A DNA stretch of 30,143 bases, taken from positions 10,561-40,703 of the forward strand of contig DBRC01000069.1 in assembly GCA_002305505.1 (NCBI GenBank). The letters run 5' to 3'. The notes under the pieces were generated by a model that saw only the letters and a program-made list of their open reading frames with translations, searched no databases and had not been told where the DNA came from. This DNA comes from Prevotella sp. UBA1378. Lineage in GTDB: Bacteria; Bacteroidota; Bacteroidia; Bacteroidales; Bacteroidaceae. Made by a program: the position numbers and the translations under genes. Positions 5,842-12,712 of the stretch are shown here, piece after piece. Position 1 is the stretch's first letter. The number at the start of each line of letters is the position of its first letter.

Positions 5842-8739
5842 TCATTGCAGCAGGAAATTCAGGATACCCCGCATGATACTGCCCCGTTTCTGTTCGTCCA
5901 TGATACATTCGAAGGGGAAGCCCATTGTAAAAGTCCGGTAGTCGTGCCCGCTGTACGCAACGCATGCATCCTGTCCGTCGGCATATTGCAATGCTGTATA
6001 AGCCGGTGGTACCGGCTGCAGGATGTCCGGCGAAGGGGCTGCATAATGCTTTTCGTTAAGCTGGCGGTGGAATTGGAAATAAGTCCCCATCCCTTGGATG
6101 CTGTCGCTTTGTGAGCGGTTAGTGCCGGCGTGGCGGCATTTGAGTACAGCAGCCAGGAAATGTTGCCCGTCGTTGCCGGCCATATCACTACCCACGTAAG
6201 AGCCGCTCACAAGCAAGCGCCCTCCCGTAGAAGTATATCGCTGCAAGGCTTCCTGCATCAACGTGCTGAATGCTTTATAATATTGCAGTGAGCGCCCGTC
6301 GTAGCGTTCGAGCCCGAGAATCAGGTCGACCATGGCATAATTGGTAAGGTTGATTTTCCCGGTTTCAACGGCCTCGCTGGCACAGCTTGCTATATTATAG
6401 CGTTTGGCCGTCTTGATAGCCCCGGCGTGTGTACATACGTAGTTGAAATCATTGCCGGCGATGAATGTCCCGGCCAGTTCGTCGCCGCCCCATCCGAGAC
6501 CTCCTGCACCCTCAATCCCGATTTTACCGCGGTCGAAACAGGTTTGCCTTCCTGCCCATCCCGCCGTAGGGCCGTATGTAACGCCTATATCCTCGTCGAG
6601 GTCGAAACCTTGTTCTGTCGGGGTATTACGGATAGCCGGGGATGACAGCCGGCGGAACCCGTTGACGATAAGTACCGTTTTTTGGGCTTCCGGATTATAA
6701 AGTGCCGATAGCGTTTCTGTAGGGAAACTTTGCCCACCCCTGTTGGCGGCTGCTACCTTGAAATGGTAAAGCATGTTGGGTTCCAGCTTCAGTTTATAAG
6801 CCGCAGCAGAGGCGCGCAGGTAAGTGCCGTTGTCAAATCCGCTCTTACCGGCGGCAGTATAGACGATATAGCCCGTAGGGCGCGAGGTGGCTTCCTGTGG
6901 GTCGTCGACGGCAGACCAGCTCAACGTGGCCTCTCCCTTTCTGTCTACCTCGACGCTGAAATTATCAGGCGTCAGGGGGGTGACGACGTAGGGGCGGCCA
7001 TGCTGGTCGCTCACGTAGCGGAGAATGGTTTTATAGATGCTGCGTGCCAATGTGAAGCGGAAGTTAGGGTCTTGCCCATAGCGCATGTCGGGGAAGTTCT
7101 GGTGTGACATCGTTTCGAGTATGGCACTTGGAATCTCCGGATTACGTGTCTCGCTGTAGTTGCGGTCGAAAAGTTCGCGTTTATTCCACTGTCCGTATTT
7201 GTATTTGATGTCGCGCACGGTGTTCGACAGCAATGCATCGGCAAAGTCGCGCGATGCCATGCGGGAAATGCCGGCATTCAGGCGGCCGTCGTTGTGCCCG
7301 GTTGTATAGATAGCTAACGAACCAACCAGTGTGTTCCCGTCTTTCGTGTATCCGGCGTCGCTATGTATGGCCAGTGCCAGTTCTATCGGGACCTTGCGTC
7401 CTTCAAGCGAAGGCACATAGCATGAGCCGCCAGCCAGATAATTAGTCATATACGAGCGTACGTTGATATCGTCGGCATAGTCGTCCGTGCCGTTTTTCGA
7501 ACTGTATACGCTGTAAGGCATGCCGGCCCATTGTGCATAATAGCGTGCAGCCTCCTGGCAGCGGGGCAGCCCACTGGTTGTGCCCCCGCGCAGGATGTTA
7601 CCCATGCCCCCGCCGAAACGTACGGCATCTGCCGTAACAAACCCGCTGCGTGCACTTTGATTGGTCAATACCACGCGGTTATATTCGCTGCTTCCTTCGT
7701 CGAAATCGAAAGTGCCGAGGTAAACCCATGTGCCTCCCCCCATCCTCTGGTTTACGTGAAAGTCGGTTTTCCCACCTTTGTGCCATACGGTATAATGCGC
7801 ATCATCGATGCTGTTGGGGAGTGTCTGGTAGCTTACATATACTGCATACCGGCCGGATTGCGAGAAACGGGGCTGGTATGAAATCAAGCTATGGTTGTTC
7901 TTTTTCTTTGTCGATTTGGCCATGCGTGCCGTTCCGCCTGAAAACGGGTTCTCACCGTCGCTGTAATTCCCGCTGTGCAGTGCGAATCCCCTTTCCGGGG
8001 CCGCCTGCCATCTATGCTTCGCCGAAACCTCAATATATTCCGTGCCTTGGCTCCCGTCGTTGTCTATGATGAATTCGTTCTTCTGCCAGTCGCGTTCACG
8101 GGGGGTAAAGACCACTGCACCGGCATTCTCAAGCATCGGGATAAGATATGGCACAACGATGGTTTGTGTATATAAGTCTTCGGTTGTACCGAAGAGATTA
8201 GGGCGTTGCCATTTCCAACGCATTTTTTTTTCGTCGTAATATCGGCCATGGCTGGCCCATAGCGACAGGTGGCGATTCTGCAGGCCATGTGTCGGCTTAA
8301 CAGGATGCGACACGTTTTTTACCCATGGCTTGCCGTCATAGTCAATGTCTCCCCATAACCGTGATTTATCCGGGCCCTGCGATAGTCGGTTAGGTACGAG
8401 GTCGTCTATTGTCATGCCGTTGGTGTAGACGGTAATTTTATATTTGTCGTAAGGCTTGGGCAGCTCATGCCTGATTTCCTTATAGATGTCAGCAGTGATT
8501 TTCTGAGTGAACTCTTGTGCTGCGAAAAGCTCATCAACCGTGATGGTCAATGTTCTTTTCCCGTCATCCAGCCGGTAGCTCTGCATTCTCGGTGAGCGTG
8601 GCATTTCTTGCCCTTTCGGTTTGTATTTGGCAAAGTATGCCTCAAGCCCGGCCACCATCCGTGCCTCTCTCTCGGAGGGTTGGGCAAGAACGGCTGTTGA
8701 CAAAATAAGGGACAGGCAAACTGATAGGTGTCTATACAT
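5842..8739 (-). CDS. Secreted Amidase_3-like protein with golvesin-like insert and Fn3 domain
   Basis: A 965-aa protein beginning with the signal peptide MYRHLSVCLSLILSTAVLAQ. The start is put at 8739, not 8814, because only this Met precedes the signal and it overlaps the upstream stop by 8 bp. An N-acetylmuramoyl-alanine amidase-like (Amidase_3) fold seems split. LSLWASHGRYYD (about 158-169) and TEDLYTQ (about 186-192) supply the first His and Glu, and LALAIHSDAG (about 454-463) and AILETMSHQN (about 539-548) supply the second His and the catalytic Glu. Between them, about 280-378, lies a beta-rich golvesin/xanthan-lyase-like domain (YAVYVSYQTLP...DAVRFGGG). An Fn3-like domain follows (about 585-685), then a C-terminal domain of about 280 residues that I do not recognise. 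Bacteroides relatives are often labelled xanthan lyase. Peptidoglycan hydrolysis is inferred from the motifs. Confidence 0.8.
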   Translation of the reverse strand: MYRHLSVCLSLILSTAVLAQPSEREARMVAGLEAYFAKYKPKGQEMPRSPRMQSYRLDDGKRTLTITVDELFAAQEFTQKITADIYKEIRHELPKPYDKYKITVYTNGMTIDDLVPNRLSQGPDKSRLWGDIDYDGKPWVKNVSHPVKPTHGLQNRHLSLWASHGRYYDEKKMRWKWQRPNLFGTTEDLYTQTIVVPYLIPMLENAGAVVFTPRERDWQKNEFIIDNDGSQGTEYIEVSAKHRWQAAPERGFALHSGNYSDGENPFSGGTARMAKSTKKKNNHSLISYQPRFSQSGRYAVYVSYQTLPNSIDDAHYTVWHKGGKTDFHVNQRMGGGTWVYLGTFDFDEGSSEYNRVVLTNQSARSGFVTADAVRFGGGMGNILRGGTTSGLPRCQEAARYYAQWAGMPYSVYSSKNGTDDYADDINVRSYMTNYLAGGSCYVPSLEGRKVPIELALAIHSDAGYTKDGNTLVGSLAIYTTGHNDGRLNAGISRMASRDFADALLSNTVRDIKYKYGQWNKRELFDRNYSETRNPEIPSAILETMSHQNFPDMRYGQDPNFRFTLARSIYKTILRYVSDQHGRPYVVTPLTPDNFSVEVDRKGEATLSWSAVDDPQEATSRPTGYIVYTAAGKSGFDNGTYLRASAAAYKLKLEPNMLYHFKVAAANRGGQSFPTETLSALYNPEAQKTVLIVNGFRRLSSPAIRNTPTEQGFDLDEDIGVTYGPTAGWAGRQTCFDRGKIGIEGAGGLGWGGDELAGTFIAGNDFNYVCTHAGAIKTAKRYNIASCASEAVETGKINLTNYAMVDLILGLERYDGRSLQYYKAFSTLMQEALQRYTSTGGRLLVSGSYVGSDMAGNDGQHFLAAVLKCRHAGTNRSQSDSIQGMGTYFQFHRQLNEKHYAAPSPDILQPVPPAYTALQYADGQDACVAYSGHDYRTFTMGFPFECIMDEQKRGSIMRGILNFLLQ

Positions 8740-9286
8740 CTCCAACCGTGAAGTTCTCCGGGTTTTTCCCTTTAAAGTCTTTAAAATATTGCTTGATTTC
8801 ACGCATTTGCGCATCTATATCGCCATTGGGGATAATGGTCTTTGTGCATTGTATCAGCCGTTTTTCGTAATCTATGCCGTACAACAGGATGGGTATCCCG
8901 GCCTTTAGCGCAATGTAATAGAATCCTTTTTTCCATTCAGGATTCAGCGACCGTGTACCTTCGGGAGTGACGCAGAGATGGAAAGAGTCCAGCTGCTTAG
9001 CCGTCTCGGCCATTCTGTCGGTCATGCTGGTATGCTTTGAGCGGCATACCGGTATGCCGCCAAGCCGCCGCAGCAGCGAGCCGAGCGGCCAGAAGAACCA
9101 CTCTTTCTTCATCAGGAAGTTGCTGCGTATGCCTTCAGCCCCTGCGTACAGCTGGCCGATCAGGAAGTCGCTGTTGCTTGTATGGGGAGCCAAACAGATG
9201 ATGAATTTTTCGGGATGCAACTCCGTGTTGAGGGTAGTCCATCCCCAGCGTTGGTATAGTAACCAGCGGCAAAATGATTTCCACAT
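8732..9286 (-). CDS. 1-acyl-glycerol-3-phosphate acyltransferase family protein (PlsC-like)
   Basis: A 184-aa protein with the HX4D acyltransferase motif in APHTSNSDF (about residues 33-41) and the glycerophosphate-binding TPEGTRS motif near residue 107. The family transfers acyl chains to lysophosphatidate or other lipid acceptors at the membrane. It is shorter than canonical PlsC (about 240 aa) and lacks a clear N-terminal membrane helix. It therefore resembles the small PlsC-like proteins of Bacteroidota whose acceptor is uncertain. It starts 16 bp after the 93-aa gene and overlaps the amidase-like gene by 8 bp, a tight operon arrangement linking acyl transfer with an envelope protein. Confidence 0.88.
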   Translation of the reverse strand: MWKSFCRWLLYQRWGWTTLNTELHPEKFIICLAPHTSNSDFLIGQLYAGAEGIRSNFLMKKEWFFWPLGSLLRRLGGIPVCRSKHTSMTDRMAETAKQLDSFHLCVTPEGTRSLNPEWKKGFYYIALKAGIPILLYGIDYEKRLIQCTKTIIPNGDIDAQMREIKQYFKDFKGKNPENFTVGDV

Positions 9287-9302
9287 GACAAATGTAATGA
9301 TA

Positions 9303-9584
9303 TCAACAATGAATGTTATTAATCTGGTCCACTATTTCCCCGACTTGTATTTTAAACTTGTCGATTAAATCTTGGTAGTATTTTTTTTGTTCCATGCCCG
9401 GCTCGGGGTGCGACACGCGGCAGATAAAGTCGCTCTGCATTTTAAGAATCGTATAGAGCAATGCCTCTATATTACCTTCATTCTTGTCGGATGCATTTTC
9501 GTACAAAGAGATTGCAATGCACTCTGCGAACAAGTCAGCGCAAATGAGGTTAATGTTTTTTTTCAGTGAACGTTTGTTTGCCAT
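9303..9584 (-). CDS. Small hypothetical protein, first gene of the operon
   Basis: A 93-aa, probably all-helical soluble protein (MANKRSLKKNINLICADLFAE at the N-terminus, DLIDKFKIQVGEIVDQINNIHC at the C-terminus) with three cysteines. There is no signal peptide and no recognised motif. A TATCTTTG promoter element lies 57 bp upstream, and the acyltransferase begins 16 bp after its stop, so it appears to lead the 9584-3551 transcript. Function unknown. Confidence 0.8.
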   Translation of the reverse strand: MANKRSLKKNINLICADLFAECIAISLYENASDKNEGNIEALLYTILKMQSDFICRVSHPEPGMEQKKYYQDLIDKFKIQVGEIVDQINNIHC

Positions 9585-9640
9585 AATTATAATGCTAAGT
9601 TATTCCTTTTACGTATGTGTCCTTTAAGTTCTGTACGAGA

Positions 9641-9648
9641 CAAAGATA
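9641..9648 (-). promoter_or_regulatory. -7 promoter element for the 9584-3551 operon
   Basis: The minus strand reads TATCTTTG, matching TAnnTTTG, 57 bp upstream of the first ATG. No convincing -33 box is visible. Confidence 0.55.
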
Positions 9649-9699
9649 TGAAAAATATTTGGAATGGGCACTACTTCGTATCAAAAAAATGTTTAAAAT

Positions 9700-9754
9700 G
9701 CCAGTTCGCGATAAGAAACCCGCGCTAATCCGGGCCGCTTTCCCTTATGCCGCC
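9700..9754. repeat. Composite intergenic repeat, copy B (arm plus core)
   Basis: Bases 9700-9731 match the reverse complement of the 47-78 arm (30 of 32). Bases 9733-9754 match the 25-46 core exactly, in the same strand orientation as copy A. The core is therefore inverted relative to the arm when the two copies are compared. It lies in the 405-bp gap 9585-9989, which otherwise holds two divergent promoter elements, an 8-bp palindrome (CCGGCCGG at 9862-9869) and a 10-bp palindrome (TTTGTACAAA at 9899-9908). Confidence 0.75.
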
Positions 9755-9937
9755 GCTTGCCATACTAACGGCTCGCGACGGTCATCACATCAAAAAATAT
9801 TGCAACATTTCTTTTTGCCCCATTATCTGCCATGATACAAAATGGGTACAATAAAAGCTTACCGGCCGGCATTTGCAGTTTGTATAAAAATACCTGTATT
9901 TGTACAAAATTACTAATCGTATGTAGTATAATCTTCC

Positions 9938-9945
9938 TACATTTG
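9938..9945 (+). promoter_or_regulatory. -7 promoter element for the secreted orphan and esterase genes
   Basis: TACATTTG followed by CA fits TAnnTTTG and is 44 bp before the ATG at 9990. No consensus -33 box is seen. The perfect palindrome TTTGTACAAA (9899-9908) lies just upstream of where a -33 box would be and could be an operator; that is a guess from position. Confidence 0.55.
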
Positions 9946-9989
9946 CATCCAGAAAACTTTCTGAATGACTACCAAAATATTTGAAAACA

Positions 9990-10316
9990 ATGAAAAGAAC
10001 TACGATTGGGCTCTTATTATTGATGACCTTGATGCCTGCGGATACATTCGTGATGAAGGGAGGTACGCTGGCACATGGCACGAAGAAGGCTACGCTGGGC
10101 GATATTCCCGTGAGCGTGGTAGGCAAAGGCACGCGCATCAACCTGATTGCCAATGAAAACTTTGATAATATGCCCAACTACAGGCATGCTACCGATATAG
10201 CCGAGGAGGCCGGCAACGGCCAATTGGTGCATACCAAGGTAGTATACGAGGAAGCACTAAGGAGCTTGCCGCGCGGTATTTACCTGATTAACGGGCGGAA
10301 AGTGATAAAACAATAA
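9990..10316 (+). CDS. Small secreted protein with GIYLINGRKV C-terminus, possibly a gene remnant
   Basis: A 108-aa protein with a hydrophobic N-terminal signal (MKRTTIGLLLLMTLMPADTF), a short central part without recognised domains, and the ending LPRGIYLINGRKVIKQ. The GIYxxNGxKxxK ending is the short C-terminal tail seen on many secreted proteins of Bacteroidales. It is unusual to find a signal and this tail with only about 70 residues between them, so this may be an internally deleted remnant of a larger secreted protein. The start is the ATG at 9990; an in-frame TTG at 9981 is less likely. It is 20 bp upstream of the esterase gene and probably co-transcribed with it. Confidence 0.62.
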   Translation: MKRTTIGLLLLMTLMPADTFVMKGGTLAHGTKKATLGDIPVSVVGKGTRINLIANENFDNMPNYRHATDIAEEAGNGQLVHTKVVYEEALRSLPRGIYLINGRKVIKQ

Positions 10317-10336
10317 ATTTTAAAGAAGGATATTTT

Positions 10337-12340
10337 ATGAAGCGATCGAGTATATTTTGCTGCGTACTGTTTGCATCGGTGTTTGCCACGGCAGCCTTTG
10401 CGCAAAAGCCTGCAAGCGTGTTTTTAACGGCAGGCCAGTCGAATGCCGACGGGCGTGAGTATGTGAACAAGCTGCCTTACTATCTGAAGGGCGGTTACCG
10501 GTATCTGAAGTATACAAACGTAACGAGTTCGGGCAACGGCGGGTTCGGGCAACGGACATTCGAGAGCGGCACGCGCTTTGCTTTCTGCGACATCACCCAT
10601 TATTTCATCGAGAAGGCTTTGCAGACCGACTTCTATGGCATTAAATGCGCATACGGCGGTACGGCCATTGACACCGCAGCCACCTATGCCCATCTGCCGG
10701 TGTGGTGTGCCGATGCGGAATGGATAGCCCGCAACAATGCCTATCGCGGCGACATCGAAACGGGCAAGTCGCTCACGAAGTCGCTGACCGAAGGTTTCTC
10801 TGCCTGCGTGAATACCACGCTCGGCAAGCTCGGACATGGCTATGACGTGAAGGCTATCATGTGGCATCAAGGGGAAAGCGACCGCTCGAAGGCCGGCAAT
10901 TACTACAAGAACTTCAAGGATATGATTCTGTATATGCGCAATAGCGTATACGAGGTGACGGGAAAGGAGAAAGACAAAAGTCTGCCGTTTGTTTTCGGTA
11001 CGGTATCGCGCAACAGCAAGCAGTATAGCAGTGGGGTAGAGGCTGCCCAGCTGCAAGTGGCTGCCGAGCTGCCCAATGTTTACTATATTGACATGAGCGA
11101 TGCCGGACTGCGCTCGGATGCCTTGCACTTCGATTCGGCTTGGACCGAATACTTGGGAAAGAAGGTGTATAACGTGCTGGTGCAAATCGGTGCTGTGGAG
11201 GGAGAGGAAATCGACGTGGTAAAACCGCACATCCCGGCGGCAAGCGATACGTTGCAAGTGGAGTCGGAACGGCAATGGGACTTTGCGAAAGCATGGAGCC
11301 AGGCTTCTGCCGACTCGCTGGCTGCTGATGCGTCGTGGCCTGTATTCCAGAGTTTGGGGCACCGCTACAGCAGTGCAATGGCCTCATGGCAGGAGTTGGC
11401 CACCTCGAAAGGGCATGCGTTTCCCGAAACCCAAGGGCTTTTCTTTAAGTGTAGTTCGGGCAACCGTGCCATCGTGAAGCCAGGGCAGTATCTCTGTTTC
11501 TATGGCGACAACCTGTACCTGATGATTCCAAAGGTGAAGCCGGGACAGACGGTAACCATCGTTACAGCATCGGCGAAAGGCGAGCGCGGCATCACTACGG
11601 ATAGCGGTGATTATCTGGAACTGGTTAGCGGCGGCGTGAGGTCGACATCGAAGCTGACGAACACATGGAAGGTAAAAGAAACGCTGATAGAGCCTGTCGA
11701 CTTGGTGTTCCATTCCGATGGTGGTGCCATCTATGTGTACAGCGTCGAAGTAACGTCGCCTTATGTGCCGATATTGGTCGGTGCCGATCAGAAGGTGATG
11801 TTCAGCAGCAGTAAAGCCTGCAACGTTGCTCCGTATGCCGGCCTTATTTCTGCTTATGTGGCAACGGGCTATGATGCTTCTACTGATGTTATCACCTTGC
11901 AGCGGGTAGACACCATTCCTGCGAATACCGGTGTAATGATTGCCGGTGAGGAGTGCTTGATAGGTGCACCGCAGGTATTTACGGGAAAGACATACCCGGG
12001 CAACCTTTTTGTTGCCGTCGTGGACAGCGCTACGGTGCAGCCCACTGAAACGATTGACAGCTTTACTTACAGCAATTACATGTTGCAACCTCTGAGCGGC
12101 ACGGTTGATTTCCATCGCATAAAGTCGGCAACAGTATTATCGGGACAGGCTTATCTCCGTTTGTTGTCAGATGCTGCCGTCGTAAAAACCAATATAGACA
12201 ATAGCACTACCGGAATGTCTGCCGTGAAGGAAAAAACAGATAAGCCGGGCGTGTGGTATGATATCCGGGGTATCGCTGTATCACGCCCTACTACCGGGCT
12301 TTATGTCTATAACGGAAAGAAATACAGAATAACAGATTAA
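10337..12340 (+). CDS. Secreted SASA/CE6-type carbohydrate acetylesterase, multidomain
   Basis: A 667-aa protein with the signal peptide MKRSSIFCCVLFASVFATAAFAQ. Residues about 25-285 form a sialate O-acetylesterase (SASA, DUF303/CE6-like) SGNH-type domain with nucleophile motif TAGQSNADG, central block IMWHQGESD, and catalytic DALHFD near the domain end. These enzymes remove acetyl groups from glycans such as xylan or sialic acids. After it come beta-rich regions: about 370-480 ending YVYSVEV, then about 490-610 with IPANTGVMI and GQAYLRL. The C-terminal tail VWYDIRGIAVSRPTTGLYVYNGKKYRI matches the Bacteroidales secretion/sorting-like tail. AAGAAGGA at 10323-10330 may act as ribosome binding site. 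No SusC/SusD or glycoside hydrolase neighbours are present, so the glycan target is unknown. Confidence 0.87.
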   Translation: MKRSSIFCCVLFASVFATAAFAQKPASVFLTAGQSNADGREYVNKLPYYLKGGYRYLKYTNVTSSGNGGFGQRTFESGTRFAFCDITHYFIEKALQTDFYGIKCAYGGTAIDTAATYAHLPVWCADAEWIARNNAYRGDIETGKSLTKSLTEGFSACVNTTLGKLGHGYDVKAIMWHQGESDRSKAGNYYKNFKDMILYMRNSVYEVTGKEKDKSLPFVFGTVSRNSKQYSSGVEAAQLQVAAELPNVYYIDMSDAGLRSDALHFDSAWTEYLGKKVYNVLVQIGAVEGEEIDVVKPHIPAASDTLQVESERQWDFAKAWSQASADSLAADASWPVFQSLGHRYSSAMASWQELATSKGHAFPETQGLFFKCSSGNRAIVKPGQYLCFYGDNLYLMIPKVKPGQTVTIVTASAKGERGITTDSGDYLELVSGGVRSTSKLTNTWKVKETLIEPVDLVFHSDGGAIYVYSVEVTSPYVPILVGADQKVMFSSSKACNVAPYAGLISAYVATGYDASTDVITLQRVDTIPANTGVMIAGEECLIGAPQVFTGKTYPGNLFVAVVDSATVQPTETIDSFTYSNYMLQPLSGTVDFHRIKSATVLSGQAYLRLLSDAAVVKTNIDNSTTGMSAVKEKTDKPGVWYDIRGIAVSRPTTGLYVYNGKKYRITD

Positions 12341-12341
12341 T

Positions 12342-12387
12342 GGATTAACACGGATTGTAGTTTATCAAATACTTTAATCCGTAATCC
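12342..12387. other. Imperfect hairpin after the esterase gene
   Basis: GGATTA (12342-12347) pairs with TAATCC (12382-12387), and CGGATT (12351-12356) pairs with AATCCG (12376-12381). A 3-nt bulge and a 19-nt loop complete it. It starts 2 bp after the stop codon and lacks a T-run, so it may be a processing or termination structure rather than a classic terminator. Confidence 0.5.
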
Positions 12388-12407
12388 CCAATCTGTAATC
12401 CAAAACG

Positions 12408-12488
12408 TACAAGGTGCTTGTAGCCTCCGTACAAGCACCTTGTAGCCCGACTACAAGCACCTTGTAGCAGGAGTACAAGATGCTTGTA
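12408..12488. repeat. Four 15-bp palindromes at an exact 22-bp period
   Basis: Units lie at 12408-12422, 12430-12444, 12452-12466 and 12474-12488, each TACAAGnnnCTTGTA with centres GTG, CAC, CAC and ATG. The spacers are all 7 bp: GCCTCCG, GCCCGAC and GCAGGAG. Unit 2 is the exact reverse complement of unit 1, giving a perfect 15-bp stem with a 7-nt loop. Units 3 and 4 pair with a single mismatch. The array lies in the 372-bp gene-free stretch 12341-12712, between the esterase and pfp and about 150 bp upstream of the pfp promoter. It could be a protein-binding array, an RNA double hairpin or a dispersed genomic repeat. Confidence 0.9.
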
Positions 12489-12637
12489 CGAGATTAATTG
12501 CGAAAACTTAGTTGCTGAACCCGAACCCGGGGGGCATGGAAAGGACAGTCGGCGGCAGTTCATCACCTTACATCACCATTGTATACTTCGGGGAATATAT
12601 CATGAGGCAGCTAATCACTTTTTTTAATTCAAAACGC

Positions 12638-12666
12638 TTGAATCTCGGAAAATATTCGTAAATTTG
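12638..12666 (+). promoter_or_regulatory. Promoter of pfp
   Basis: TTG at 12638-12640 and TAAATTTG at 12659-12666 are 18 bp apart, close to the Bacteroidota -33/-7 layout. They leave a leader of about 40 nt before the ATG at 12713. Confidence 0.65.
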
Positions 12667-12712
12667 CACCTCAAAAGAAGGATTCAATTATTCATTTAAT
12701 ATAGATTCAATA

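Noticed and set aside
9700..9754. Invertible promoter of the Bacteroides capsule (Mpi) type.
   Set aside because: The flippable core is only 22 bp, contains no promoter element, and no capsule or recombinase gene is nearby.
10424..11362. 312-aa minus-strand frame inside the esterase gene.
   Set aside because: It is a shadow frame. The plus strand has a signal peptide and SASA motifs; the opposite translation has none.
12408..12488. CRISPR array.
   Set aside because: Repeats are 15 bp and palindromic, spacers are 7 bp, and no cas genes are present.
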